A stretch of DNA of 64,000 nucleotides from Pipra filicauda (GCF_003945595.2 NW_024103696.1:2066080-2130079), one strand, 5' to 3'; shown: positions 12,757 through 25,600, numbered from the stretch's first letter. Notes: generated from the sequence alone by a model not told the origin. Program-made: numbers and translations.

Positions 12757-13526
12757 ATAAAGCTGTAGGCTGTGAAGAACCCATATTGGAGCATAATCTT
12801 GGCAGGATCTGTGACCCCATGCAGGACCCACACTGAAGCAGGCTGTTAATGATGGACTCTACGCTACGAATAAAATCCATACTAGACCAGCTTGTGAAGA
12901 AATGCAGCCCATGGGAAGGATTCACTTTGAAGAAGTTCATGAAGGGTGGTATCCCAAGGAAGGGATTCCATGATGGAGCAGGGGAATAGTGTGAGGATGA
13001 AGGAGCAGTAGAGACAAAACATTATGAACTTATTGCAACCCCAATTCCCCATCCTCCTGCAGTGCTTGAGCGAGGAGGAGGTAGAAGAGACAGGAGGAAA
13101 GTTGAAAATTGGAAGAAGTGTGCTCAGAGGGGAAAATGTTTTCAGATTTTTCTTATTTCTCATTATCCTGCTTAAGAGGGGAAGTGAGGGAAGGAGAGGG
13201 GAGGGGAGGAAAAGATTTCAATTGGAAGGGACCTACAGTATCATCCAGTCCAACAGCTTGGACAACTAGCTGATCAAAAGTTAAAGCATATTATTAAAAG
13301 CATTGTCTCAATGCCTCTTAAACACTGACAGGCTTGCGGTCTTTACTTTGGCAATAAGTTAGATTGATTTATCTAAATCTGCTTTGCCTGTGATAGTAAC
13401 TGGTAAGTGATCTCCCTGTTCTCAACTTGATCCTTTGGCTTTTCATTGTATTTTCTCCCCCTGTCCTGCTGATAGAGGAGTGCTAGAGTGGCTTGATGCG
13501 CACCTGACATCCATCCAAGGCCAACA
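12757..13526 (+). mobile_element. degenerate avian ERV LTR (solo), interrupted by CR1
   Basis: The sequence contains degenerate direct repeats of a unit resembling gacccacactgaagcaggct (near 12777, 12825, 12870, 12920, 12965), then a purine-rich segment around 13070-13110, then after a CR1 insertion the run tgcctgtgatagtaactggt, agtgatctccctgttctc, gtcctgctgatagaggagtg and finally cacctgacatccatcc. I recognise this order as that of a common avian endogenous-retrovirus LTR with internal repeats; the precise family is not certain. No gag, pol or env sequence adjoins it, so it is probably a solo LTR. The left edge is approximate and I did not find a duplication. The minus-strand open frames at 12755-13163 are shadows. 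Confidence 0.5.
13213..13345 (-). repeat. CR1 3'-end fragment nested in the LTR
   Basis: The run ttggaagggacctacagta, catccagtccaacagcttgg, and later gcctcttaaacactgacagg is CR1 3' UTR in minus orientation. LTR-like sequence resumes at about 13346 (aataagttagattg). A purine-only run (13172-13215) lies between the left LTR part and the CR1 terminus. Confidence 0.65.
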
Positions 13527-15190
13527 ACGCTCTTTCAGAATTTTTATTCTCCAAAGCTGGAAGCCATCTCACAAACTCCAGATAACTTTTTCCATTCAAC
13601 TTAAAAATAGACAGCTATGCTGTAAGGATACCAGAGTTCAAAACTTCAAGAAAGAAGGACTGTAATCAGGCTGAGGTGTTGACACATGATTCTTTATGTG
13701 GGAATAAATGTAGGAATCATTAAGCCCATTGGAGCAATGCCTAGATTAAATATTCAGTGAGAATTTATTTGATCTTTTCAAATCATACGGAAGGATCTGT
13801 GCAGTTACATATACAAATTTTTGGGTTACTTTTGAAATAATAAGCATTTATTCAACGTAAAACTGACATTATCTCACCTTTAAATACTTACACGATGGCC
13901 TCAATTCCTGCTATACAGTGCAGTAATGATAGAAAAGATAATTCTGTCCAATAAAACAATTCAATAACAATGGGGCTATGGAACTGGAACTAGTCTTGGT
14001 TTTGTCTTTTTTTTTTTAATTAAAACAGGATCTTTAAGAAAAAGTTTGAAGGACAATTCAACAGGTAAAAGTATTTGGTAAACTGGACTAATGAGAATAT
14101 AGGCTAATCCAAATCACAGGGATATCAGTGAAAAAAATCTGATTTCAGTTCATCGGTTTAATGTACTTTGTTTTACATTTACTAGAAAAAACAGCAGAAG
14201 GAATAATTCTTAAACTATATACCAGCTGGCATCCTTTTCAAAAAAGCAATTTGGCAAAATCTGCTCGTAACAACTGTATTAATAGGATGAGAATCACTGG
14301 TCAGGAAAGTAGTTTGCAATGAATAATCCAGCCAGCCTTACATCTTAATATTCTCATAAATACATACTCTCTACTGAGAATTAGTTTCATATTGCATGCA
14401 GAACTGAAAGTACTAGGTATTGGTGAGAAATCATCATAATGTACCAGGCAAAAGGAAATTACAGACAAAAATACTAACTATTCCTGACATTATTAAGAAT
14501 AGTTTTCAAGCAACGATGTGGAGTGGAATAATATAGTAAACAAGTATAAATGTTATTTTAATACTATATTAATTAGTTATTCTCTATATTCTATACTCTG
14601 TATATTCAAATAGCTAAAGTGGCTTATCCAGACATTTATTTCACTTTTTTGCGTATTATTGTAACATGTGTATATTTCCTTTTCTTTGACCTTAAGAGAA
14701 AAATATTTCTGTCACCACACATGGAAAAATGAGACATCATATGTATAGTCTATATTACCAAATTATAGCTTACTAAAAGAAAAATATTTCATATGTATGT
14801 GCATTTTGAATTTAGTGGGCATTTTTAATCTTTTGATTGGAGATAGAAAGTTTAGTCTTCAGAGCACGTCAGTTCAACACAAGAGAGGATGAACTAAGAA
14901 AAAGGAATTTGCAGTTCTTGATACTGTGACCTAGCTTTAGCAGTAAACAAAAATGTACTCCTTCCTTAAGCATTGTACAGATGAGGGCATCAACATGCAT
15001 AGAGTGAGAACTCTCTTCCACAGTCTGGAGCTGGAAATAATTCAGATTCTCTCATGGACTGACTTATGCATCTCATTTTTCATACTGATAATCTACAGAC
15101 ATATAAGGAATTAAAAGTCTTGCAAAGCCTTCATGTAAGCACTCTTTTCTCCTGGTTCTGTTCTCTCATTTCTTGTTCCAATCACTCTTT

Positions 15191-15230
15191 CAAAAAAACC
15201 AAAAAAGCAACCCCCCCCAAAACAAAGCAA
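15191..15230. repeat. A/C-rich low-complexity tract
   Basis: Poly(A) runs with an eight-C run (aaccccccccaaaacaaag). Confidence 0.75.
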
Positions 15231-16254
15231 ATGAGCAAACCCTCTCCCAAAGTGCCAACTGTTTCATCCTTTCCCTTCTTCATAGTTTATTACAACTAAC
15301 ATCAGCATCACATACCTATTTATATCTGTGTTATGTCTCTATTTTGGAATTGCTTTCTGAAAACCTGGTTCATCCAAACTGGAATCTCTCCTGCTTTTCT
15401 GACACCTCTGAGTAGATGTTTTGGCATCACATCTGTTCTGACATAACAAGAGATGCCATACTTTCTCTCAAGAATGCTTCTCTCCTATTCTCCTCACTGT
15501 GGCAAAGTGTAAGTACTGTCAGCAAAAGTCCTACCTAATTATTCCATTTGAACCTCTGTGTCAATTTTCCTATCCAGGTTATTTAGGTTTATGTAACTAT
15601 CTCTGGTATTTGTTTCTCCATGAAAATAGGAAGAAAAACAGACTCTACAATACGTGATTTTTGATAAAACTAAATGATAGGCATCATTAAGCATCAGACT
15701 TTGTTACATACTTTATTCCATCCCTTGAAAAATTCTTGAGCCTGTTGTTATTTAATCAGACTTCTCTTGTAAGAGTAGCCCACTTTGATAATATCATTTT
15801 TCCTCTTTTCATTCACCATTTTCTGTCATATTTAACAAATAGATTCTGTTCTCTCTCAAGGTCCTTCAACACTTATCTTCCCCTCATAAACCTACACTCT
15901 TTAAATACATTGCTCTTTAGTATGTCACCTCTTGCCCCCAATCCTTTAGTGATGCTAGCCTCTCTCATCCACCTGTTAAATTTTCAAGAAAGCATGATGG
16001 TGCTTTCTCCCCTGCAGCACCTGAGGCTGAATAAGGACTCTAAGTTCTTTTTCTTATGTCATTTCAAAATGTATGTTTGTTGTGGCCCATATCCCACTCC
16101 ACACAGATAACAAGACAAAGCAAACCCAACCAAAAACCAAGTAGACTACAGTTAGACAGACAGTGCACTGAGACCTCATCTACTGCTGAATGGAACAGTT
16201 TGACTGTTTACCTGCTTGTCTCCCATCTGTCTATTTATCTGTTATTTCTTCTTT

Positions 16255-16325
16255 TCTTAGACAATGAATTCTTTGAGGCAGAGACTATCTCTTGTTTTTT
16301 CTTTAGTTAAGCAGTTCTGATTTTT
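16255..16325 (+). repeat. possible ancient L2-type LINE 3' end
   Basis: The phrase gaattctttgaggcagagac followed by tatctcttgttttttc resembles the conserved 3' end of vertebrate L2 elements (a phrase meaning 'ctttgaggcagggact' with a following T-rich run). The match is short and could be chance. Confidence 0.25.
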
Positions 16326-16639
16326 GTTATTGCTAGTAGAAGACAGAAAGCTCTGCATTGGGCATGCAGGTTCCTAAGATGTGCTGTGGCCTGAACAGGT
16401 TTCAGCTTGCTTTAACACTTTGCTGGTGTCTGAGTGATTTTTTCCTCATCTGCTTTACCTTCAGCTCTGGAAACACCATTGTAACACTCAAAAGCTTGTA
16501 ATCTGCAAAAAGTGAATGTGCCAAACACAGGGAGTTAAGGAATTATGGCTAGCCCAATTAATATTTTAATAGTTGAGTAGTTCAAATTGCATACCAAAAC
16601 AGATTTCAAGAACTGTACAGTTCACATTTTTATACAAAA

Positions 16640-17100
16640 ACACCTATACACCCTTGCTGGTGCCCGACCCTTTCCCCAATGCGGGCCTCAGCCTGCCTTG
16701 GTCCTTGTGGTTTGAACTGTCCCTGGCAAGCTCCAATCCAGGAGGGTGGTGAGAGCAGGGTAGGTAAAGCCCTCCGCAGCCCCAGATTTCATCCCAAGGG
16801 AGGAGTGGCCTGCTCATGGTCATGATTCCTTTCTCCTTTTTTCCACCTGGAGTCCATGTGGCCTTTTTTTCATACTCTTTTAACCACAGCCTCATCCTTC
16901 CCTTGGGCTACCAACGGGATTTCCCTTGCTAAGAGCAGAAATCACATTTGCTGTGCTATGTGATATGGTAGTATTGATATTAGCACTGTTAGAACTGGTG
17001 GTGGTAGCAGGAGTAGTGGTAGTGCTGGTAATGGTAGTAGTAGCCATCTTATTATAGCCCATCAAATACTGATGCTGTAAAGTAGATTTTGGCATCTGTT
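16640..17100 (-). pseudogene. GC-richer, coding-like segment, possible broken exon or retrocopy
   Basis: This block is noticeably richer in G and C than its surroundings and carries two minus-strand open frames that abut in different frames. The upstream one (17095-16892, 67 codons) begins MPKSTLQHQYLMGYNKM and becomes a Thr/Ser/Asn-rich run; the downstream one (16895-16644, 83 codons) begins MRLWLKEYEKKATWTPGG. They overlap by four bases (ATGA), so a single ancestral frame would require a frameshift. An AG precedes the first ATG, as would an acceptor. I do not recognise the protein, see no poly(A) remnant, and the Thr-rich part comes from a degenerate triplet repeat. It may equally be non-coding GC-rich DNA or an unrecognised LTR. 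Confidence 0.25.
16993..17046. repeat. degenerate GGTAGT-type triplet repeat
   Basis: Imperfect GTG/GTA/GGT units such as ggtggtggtagcaggagtag and ggtaatggtagtagtagcc. Read on the minus strand it gives the Thr-rich run of the neighbouring open frame. Confidence 0.7.
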
Positions 17101-20100
17101 CATGACATTCAAATTGTAGTGTGAATTACAAAGTGCTGTAGGGTTTCAGGATGAAAAAATTCCTGCAAAACCCAATAAAAAACCCCAAAAAGCAGTAATG
17201 ATAATTGTTATCTTAGTCCTATATTTGACAGGAATAACATAAAAGGAAATCTTTTTAATAAAATCAGAAGTGCTAAAAAATATGTAGCAGTATTTCTTGA
17301 GTAGGTTTTGTTTGTTCTAGGACAATGTATTTAAATCAGTATAAAAATATATCTAACTTTTAAAATAATCCATGTCCTCTTTTCTCAAATTGCATAATAT
17401 TAGGTCTTATACACCATGAATTTATAGAATGGTTTTCTTTGTCTTCAGAAATATTTCTGTATTAAAATTTTGTGTATTACCATTATAATTTTGTTACTCT
17501 AAAGATCTTAATTGTTACACATTGTACTGTCCTATCTTCATGATAAAATTGTTCACACCTAGTAGTGACTGAAAATATACAGTATGTAAAAAGAAGGAAA
17601 TAATGCAAATCCCTCAAAGAACATTTCACTTGTGATATCGTCTGTAAGCAGCTGATAGCTTTACTTGTTAAACTTAATCTCAGATGCATTGCTGAAAGTT
17701 AACTTCCCACTCTCAGGCCTGTATAATGAGACCTTTATACAAGCCTGACATCAGTTCACCAGTTTGAAAAATTCAAACCACTTTTAATATCTATACTTAA
17801 GCAGGTTTGATTACTTAAGCATGTATCTCAGGTGGATTCATAAAATAAAATACACACTGCAAAGGTAAAATATATCTTTTACATTCCAAAATACAAAACA
17901 AAATAAAAACCTGTGAAAATCTGGTTTTTATCATTTTTGTCCTGCTGTCACAGAGAGCATAGAGAGCATAGCCCAAGCAATGGAAACATAAGATAGCAAT
18001 GTAATTTTTCACTTTGACATGTTACCAAAGTACAAAGCCAAACCTTCACAGAATTAAAATCTTTCAAATTGCTTTCAGTATTTTAAAATATATACTATAT
18101 TTCTTACTGCACTTCCTTGTTATTCTGTGCATTTTTATTGGGGAAAAAAATTAGTTATAAAATACTATTTTGGGACATTTTAAAGACATAAGGAAACATT
18201 TTTATATATTTTAAAGGGCTTGAATTCAAATTGTGAAAATCCTGTAATGATATGTACAGTTGTTGCATATTTTATATTATGCTGTGAAGTACAGGACTGT
18301 AAAAAGTTGCAACTTATAAAGTTATAATAAGAAAATAGATACGCTTGCTGTTATCTGTTGGTGGATAACTTAAATTGTGACCATCTTGACTTGATATCCA
18401 AGTGTGTGTCAGCGTGCATTTTGGCAGTTACATATAACAGCTCTTATACAAAATTATATATAAAAACAAGAGTGTCACCATTCAAGAAGCAATTTTGTTA
18501 TGCGGGAAAAACAATCACTTATTTAGCCAGGTTGAACTGAAGATCACAGCTCTACATACAAATATCTGTTTTGTTAAACAGTCTTTCTAACAATGCTGCT
18601 TTATGTAAATCTACTGAGGGGAAAAAAATCTTATGGGAATAAACAATCTACCTAGGACTGCCAGGTAGTCTATGGCTTTTCCTCTGCTTAGGAATGACAC
18701 ACAAAGGTCTGCAACAGTTCTCATGTAAATTTCCTTATTTTTTAATACTCATCACAAGCAAGGAAAACTTTCCCACTAATCTCTCTTTCTCTCTGTTTTA
18801 GGTTTTCATTTCCTAAAAATAATGTTGACATTTTTAGGACAGGATTATATTTTATATTAAATTTGATATTTAACTGCAGAGGCTTCTCATGGCTTTTTTT
18901 CCCCCAAACTTTATACTTCTGTGAAATTAAAGAGCTGTATTTCTGGTTTCTGAAGGAAAGGAAATTAAATTGAGTATATAGTATTTTGCATTTGTTGTGG
19001 GCCAAGAATTCACTGGTAACCATAGCCTAGCTGCTTTGTGATAACTTAAATAAGCCACTAGCAAATTGATTGCAAGTCAAAACTGTTTTCTTCCCTAATG
19101 TCCATCCTAATTTTTGTATCTGGACAGAAATGTGTCTGCTCAACCATCTTGTGCAGATGGAATTTAGAAGAATACAACCTCTGTATAAAACCCACTTAAT
19201 TTATTAAGAATTTAAAATAAATTCTTAAAGATAAAACAAGAAGATAATGAATTTTCCGTTCATTAAGGAAATACATTTATTGTCCTTACTAGTACAGAGA
19301 ATGTTATTTTTATATAATTTTCTGGCAGTTAAATTCTGCTTAGATTTTAGAATAATATTGTGTTGAATCATATACTCTGTGCAGAAAACAGAATGCTGAC
19401 TTGTTTGTTATTGATTCATTTTCTAACTACACTTGGTAAGGCACTATGACATTTTCTGTAAGTTCTCATGGAAGCATACCTAGTGCACTGCAGAATTTTT
19501 CAGCTTCACTTTACCTCAGTGACTGATAGTCTTCCAGGAAAAATGAATGATGTGGCATTCACATAAATACATCTGCAGCTTGATTTCTAAACATATCATT
19601 TATCTTTAGAGGTGTAGTAAAATGATTAGGCATCTAAAGCATCTAACTGGAAGACCAAATAAATGTAACCATCATTTTGTACAGAGCTTATGAAACATAA
19701 TATTTCTTTTCTTCTGCTAAAGTGAAGTTCAGAAGAAAACAAAAAAAATCAATTGAAAATATGAAGAAACTTCAAAACTTCAGGGGTATTCATCTTAGTG
19801 TCAGAGAGAAGGAAAAGCCCTCAGCTTCATGGAATAGAAAAAGGATCAAACATCTTAAGAAGTCAAGGATTAGTTTAATTGGCATTGACTTTATGCTGGA
19901 ACGTATTTTCTTAACTCTGCTTTACACTCACATAATTCATTTCTCAAAATTACTTTTTTTCTCCCCATATTCAACATTCCCTGTTTCAACGGAAAGCTGG
20001 AGATGAGAAGTTAGTACTAGATTTTGAAGCATTTGTCTTAGTTGAATTCTGATGTGAATATTGCATGAGCCTTACACGGACTAAAAATCTGTGGCTGCAG

Positions 20101-21662
20101 CTGGGTTGAATGACTGCAACCCTGGGACGGTTGATCACACGCATGGATATGTGTATTTTTTGGGCAGTTTATGCACCTTTAAGCCATGTCTCGACTAAAT
20201 CCTTTTGTCCACAGCAAAACCCGTTTTCCATGGCTCTCAAGTTCATCTTAACACAGTACCTGTCTTGTCCTCATTCTATTTCCACCATACCTTTAGCAGT
20301 TATTCTAAACTCCCACATATAGACTCTGACACAACTAAATGAAACAATTATTCCTATTCCTTCAAGTACTCTTTTTCCGTAGGCTATGAGTTCTTTATGC
20401 CGCTCCTTTCTGTTTTTGTTTTTTTTTTTATTATCATTTATTGCCTTTCATTTGTCTACGTACATATCTTTAAAAAAAAATTACAAATTGGTTCTGCCAA
20501 GTATTAAGGTTCAGGGTTTGTAATTAATTGTTTATTTCTCTGATGTAATAATGGGTTCAATTGCTAATGTATAAAGATTTAGGTGAGTTCAAAGGAGTTT
20601 CAACTCAGTTTTAAGTTTATTGGATGAATGTATGTTGTGTACACATCTGAAATTCTGTCTAAAATATTTTGTATTCTGAGTGTTCCCATAATAATAAATA
20701 GCGGGTGGATATTTACTGAAAACCTATACAGACATTTAAGGAAAAGAGGTGCCTGTTTTCAGAGGGAAAATCTGAAAAATTGCAAATTATGTCACTTCTT
20801 TCAAGGTAACTGTCTTTAAACTGTGTATTTGTGAACATAAATAGACCTCTTAAAACTGAATAAATTATTTCAGCACTAAAAGTTGTTCAGAGAAGAATGA
20901 GCATATTAAAAAGTTACCAGCCTTCATTACAGTAAGAATGCCTTTTAGAGGTAACTCTGCTTTAGTGCCTGAACTGCAGTGCTATCAGCCACCATGTTTT
21001 TAAGATAAGACCAAATATTTTACTAAAGTTAGAAAAATTTAAAATTAATCAATATTATTAAAGAAAAAAATCTTCTTGACTGAAACTGCTCAAACATGTG
21101 ATATGAAATTTAAATTAAAATGAAGTTTTAAAGACATGTTTTTAAGATACATGATCCTTATTTGTATATGTTATGATTTTGTAGAATTTCTATTTAGTCC
21201 ATGAAGTAGTAAAGAATGTTTGATCTATTAAGTCTTTGAAAAGTAAATTTTAAACAGCTTCTCTTTTTCTCTTTCATTTACCTATAAGCACAATTCTTGC
21301 ACAATATCATCCTCTATGGCCCCCTATCATCACTACACAATATCATCCTCTGTAATAATTTAATTGCATGGTGCTGGGAAGAGGCTGCATATGATTATGG
21401 CTTCATAATTTGCATAAAGTATACCATCTTGCATTTATTAATATCTTGTGAAGTATTATCATAAATAATTTAAGGTCTGTTTCTCCAACAAAGGAGCAGA
21501 CTGCATTAAATAATATAATAATTTATATTTTTTTTGTCATGTGTTTTTGTTTACTTATCATTGGATTAGCTTTCTCAGACCTAAGCATAATACATTGAAA
21601 GTTCTTCTGTGGCAGTAAGGATAACAGAAGTTAGAGTAGAGGCATTTTTATACACAATCCAC
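17101..21662. other. unique AT-rich DNA, no gene seen
   Basis: About 4.5 kb without recognised genes or transposons. It includes a doubled agagagcat near 17953 and an imperfect duplication at 21300-21351. Confidence 0.55.
21300..21351 (+). repeat. imperfect direct duplication (16-bp core, 36-bp period)
   Basis: The 16-mer cacaatatcatcctct occurs at 21300-21315 and again at 21336-21351. Confidence 0.85.
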
Positions 21663-21853
21663 TTTTTCACTGTGAGGGTAGCCAAGAACTGGCACAGGTT
21701 GGCTAGGGAGGTTGTGGAGTCTCCTTGGAGATATTCAAGAGCCATCTGAACATGGTCCTGTCTAACCTACTCTGGGTGACACTACTTGAACAGGGGGATT
21801 GAACCAGACCATATCCAGAGGTTCCTTCTAAATTCAACCACTCTGTGATTCTG
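21663..21853 (+). repeat. CR1 3' end
   Basis: From cactgtgagggtagccaaga through ggttggctagggaggttgtg to the tail ctctgtgattctg, this is a plus-strand CR1 3' end of about 190 bp, starting near the end of ORF2. The subfamily differs from the 26645/31930 copies (agatgg/accagaccatatcc segment). Confidence 0.8.
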
Positions 21854-24800
21854 AAAATAAATTTAAATGCTATAAAGGCAGTAACTTTGTCATTCACTAC
21901 TAAGTGACATATAACAGCATTTTACGAATCTTTAGAACAACTTCTTAAATACTATCTGGTTTTATTATTGTTTGGGAATATATAATCTAGTGATTCTACA
22001 CACACATATGCCTTGCAAAGAGTCCATATGGAGTCTCCCAGAGCTTCTAAACTACAGTCTGTCTCAATTGGACTGTAACTTGGTTTTCAATTCTGATTCT
22101 TCTTCACCAACTAAGGTTCAGTACCTTTATGCTCTGACTACTTCTGTTTAGAAGAACTGCCTTCTGTTTTCTGATGTTGTAAGGTTAGTCAGCAAGAGGG
22201 AATTGTTTTAGGTAAGGGGAGAAATATTTGCTTCTTAGGAGAGTTTTTCAAAGAAGAAAGCAACCTGCCAAAACCGTACAAAAGTACAAGTGTTCCTATC
22301 TGGTTTCTTTTAAGTACAAATAAAATAATTAGATTTTGATTTGGGGTATGTCACTTTGAAACTTGCTCTTGTGTCCTTTTAGTCCTCAGTCAGACTGTTA
22401 ACGAAGATGGGCATTCTTGCCTTATGATTCATACAGGCTAGCATTCATTTATTTTCTTGTACTGCTACTAGTATGTAATAATAAAATAGCTTATTAATTT
22501 GCATTTCTAGCACTCTTTGAATGTTGAAAATGTAAATGCTTTCCCAAAGAATTAATTCCATTAATATTTTTCTGGGTTTTTTTCCCAATTAAAAACATTT
22601 TCATTATAGATCATGAATACACACATAGATAATGCCCATATAATATTTCTTGATAAGAAAAATATGGCTTCGGTCAACACTTTCTAATTTTGAAAGGCAA
22701 AAATGTTATTTTTTTTATCTTGCTTGCTAGACTTTATTTGTCCTCTTTGGCTGTCTGACTTTTTTGTCCTTATGTAGTACTCCTCTGAGAAAAATTTCCT
22801 CCAAGAATTCAAAGTACCTCAACTTGCTTGAGAGAAAAAAGATTTTTATAACAAAAAATACTAAAGAAATGGTTCATTATGGACTTTCACAATGGAAACA
22901 CCTGTCAAATTTTGACACTTTCCAAAATAATAATAAAAGCAAAAAGACTAAGTACTTCAACTACACATTATACTATCTGAAGAAGTTTCAATGGTTCAAA
23001 TTCACCTGTTTATTTCTGGATATTACTTCCTGTGTGTCTACTTCATAAATGAATAAAGACAACCTTATTGTAAAATCTTGCTTTAGTTTTCCTTGGTTTA
23101 GTGTGTTATGGTGATAACTGTAAAAATATAATGTATATTAAAAAATAAGATTTTACAGTGTATTTCACATTCAACTCGCAAAGGTAACATCACACCCAAG
23201 GACTTCTGGGCCACTTTATTTTGATGGTTTTAATTGCCAACAGCCAGTGCTGAAATGCAGGAACTGAGTCATCACTTGTTTGTAATTACTTGACACTTTA
23301 GCGTGGTCTTATCAGATTGCTGGAGAAATGCTGTAAATCTCAAATACTAGTATTGCCGTTATAGAATGCCTGCAGATGGCGATGACATCTAGCAATGTAT
23401 TCTTCTAGGAATGACACTAGACTAGATTTACATCACTGTAAATGTAACGGGTATGATAAAATGGTAATCAAGCCTGTCATAGTATGCCCAGCATGTCCGT
23501 GGTTTCTCATATTCACCATTATGACTGTTATAGAAATTTCTGACACTAGGATCTCACTGCCACCAGATAGATTTATTGGCACAGATCAATTATATCTGGT
23601 AGCTCGAGCTAGGTGCCTCAAAAGGAGGACTCTGACCAAAGAAATTCCTGGGCAACTATACTCTTACAATTCAAAATCTCCATCCCTCATGCAAGTCTGG
23701 ACCAATGACAATATTAGGGTCTGAGGTCTTCTTGCCCTTCATTGGTTTGCTGTTTTTTTACTTGGTTGCCACATGATCATCTTCACATCCTCTTAGGTTT
23801 GTTTCAGTGGAGGTTTCCATCAGATCTGTAGTACATGTTATAATACAATTGTTACAATACAATTGTTACAATACAATTGTTACAGTTCATATAGCTCAAT
23901 CCATGGGCTGTTCTCTCTAGCTATTAATTTTTAAGCAGTATTTAAGCTACAGCTTTTTCTATTCTAACTATTATCACATTGTTAACTCCAAGTTTCACTA
24001 TGATCCACATAGTTCAAATAAATTTCAACTTGTGGCCTAATATTTCTAGCTATTTATGTCAAGCAAACATTTAGCTACTTTCAAATAGTATAATATTTTC
24101 AATAATGAAATTATGTCAGTCTCAAGAAGCACAGACTTCCATCTCCACATTTTAAAGAAGAGGTAATTTGGAAACAAACAAAGAGCTGATCTTGTGTTTG
24201 ACATGTAGTGTACACTTAATTTCCCTTTTTCCATCTTAGTCTCTTAATACACTAAGCAAAACACAATATAACACAGGTGGGCAGAAAAATATACTTTTTT
24301 TTCATACTTTACAGTATGAAACAGCTAATCTTTATGCTGTAAACTTTATTTATAATACTTTATAACTTGTCTAATCTCGCTCCTTCTCCGAATAGATCAA
24401 ATATTGAAGACTAGTTGCAAAAAATATAGCTTCTGCTTAACTGCAGAAATAGCAGTCCCATCACTTCCAAAATGACAGTTTTGTAAGAATAAGTATATTT
24501 TTATAACTTCAATGATGATAGATATTTCTTAACCATTGCCAAGCTATAGATAACAAAAGGGCAGTATCCTCAGATGTTAACACTTCTTGTAAAATATGGA
24601 AACACTTCTAGCTCACCAGACAAAAATAAGCTGAAATTACTCACAAAATGTATGTGAATAAAATTACTCCTAATCAAAATGAACTGCCCACATGAAAAGC
24701 CCAAGTCAACAATACAGAAAATGGAACTAAAAATAATGATGACAGCTATCTTTTTTCTCTATAAAGCATAAATATTCAGTACAGTAAACAGCTAAATATG

Positions 24801-24981
24801 CATTCAAAAGGACACAGTTTGAATCTAACTTTCCAGTCGATCTCAGTTTTATCACTGGGAGTTTGGGGGTAATTATGCTGCACTCAGCAAAAACTTTTAT
24901 CTGAAACTCTTCTATTTTCTCACATTCTAAATGTTCATGTTAGCAATGCTTAAACATTTAATTTTTGAAAGTAGTCCTAAA
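21854..24981. other. unique DNA, no gene seen
   Basis: No transposon recognised. A 109-codon plus-strand frame (23395-23724) has no recognisable domain. A 14-bp tandem repeat lies at 23842-23883. The block at about 23190-23340 looks less AT-skewed and contains a TGAGTCA AP-1-type word, but no function can be shown. Confidence 0.5.
23842..23883 (+). repeat. three perfect copies of a 14-bp repeat
   Basis: The unit aatacaattgttac is repeated three times without mismatch. Every unit contains the 8-bp palindrome ACAATTGT, so the motif is spaced at exactly 14 bp. Confidence 0.95.
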
Positions 24982-25078
24982 TCACAGAATCACAGAATCA
25001 TTTAGATGGGAAAAGACCTCTAAGATCGTTGAGTCCAACCTTTGACCAATCACTGCCTTGTCAACCAGACCATGGCAC
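24982..25078 (-). repeat. CR1 3' end, left part of an interrupted copy
   Basis: It starts with tcacagaatcacagaatcat, the CR1 terminal octamer repeat in complement, and runs to accatggcac. The copy at 55478-55993 continues past this point with taagtgcc; here the continuation is found only at 25936 (taaggtcc), after an 852-bp insertion. Confidence 0.85.
25074..25078 (+). repeat. 5-bp target-site duplication, left (ggcac)
   Basis: ggcac directly precedes the LTR-like insertion and is repeated exactly at 25931-25935. Confidence 0.75.
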
Positions 25079-25397
25079 TATAAGACCCGGTGTCCAAGCC
25101 ACATGCTCACCAGGCATTTTACTTCTAAAAATGTATTTAAGACTCCAAAGTTTCGTCCATCGAAATTTTGCAAAGCCACTGGTTCTTATATACCTTGAGG
25201 TTGCATAAAGACAAAATGCTGACACGTTTTTCCTAGGAGATACTTTTAACTTACGGAGAAAATAAGGAATCTTAGCAAAAGTTTAAAAGGATAAAATACA
25301 ACCAAGGCAGAGCATTCCACAAAGCACTTACCCAGCACATGCCAACCCACACAACTTAGCAGAATCCAACCCACTGGTTTAAAGTTACTCAAAATAT

Positions 25398-25501
25398 TAA
25401 GAAAAGAAAAGAGTAAAGAAAGAGAGAGATTAAGAGAAGAAACAGGATGAAAGAAAGAGAACAAGAGAAGAGAGAGTAAGAAGAGAGGAGAATAAGAGAA
25501 A
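25398..25501. repeat. polypurine tract within the LTR-like insertion
   Basis: About 100 bases almost entirely A and G on the plus strand (for example gaaagagagagattaagaga), broken by a few T and C. On the LTR's own strand it is pyrimidine-rich and lies downstream of the TATA-like box. Confidence 0.8.
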
Positions 25502-25600
25502 ACTAGGTTAAACAGCTACCACTGAAGAGTTCTATGAGGTCCAACTTCCCATGGTTATGGCAGGTCCCAGGAGAGCGAGAGTAAAATGAGCCCATGTGTT

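Larger units (their letters stand above)
13527..16639. other. unique AT-rich DNA, no gene seen
   Basis: No exon recognised. The 124-codon plus-strand frame at 15736-16110 lies in pyrimidine-rich DNA and its Leu/Ser/Phe-rich translation looks compositional. Small C/A tract at 15191. Confidence 0.55.

Noticed and set aside
12755..13269. Several 60-93-codon frames on both strands
   Set aside because: They are shadows of the LTR-like element and its nested CR1.
15736..16110. 124-codon plus-strand open frame
   Set aside because: Leu/Ser/Phe-rich translation from pyrimidine-rich DNA; looks compositional and matches no family I know.
23395..23724. 109-codon plus-strand open frame with several Cys residues
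   Set aside because: No recognisable domain, no flanking splice or promoter evidence, and frames of this length are expected occasionally in 64 kb on six frames.
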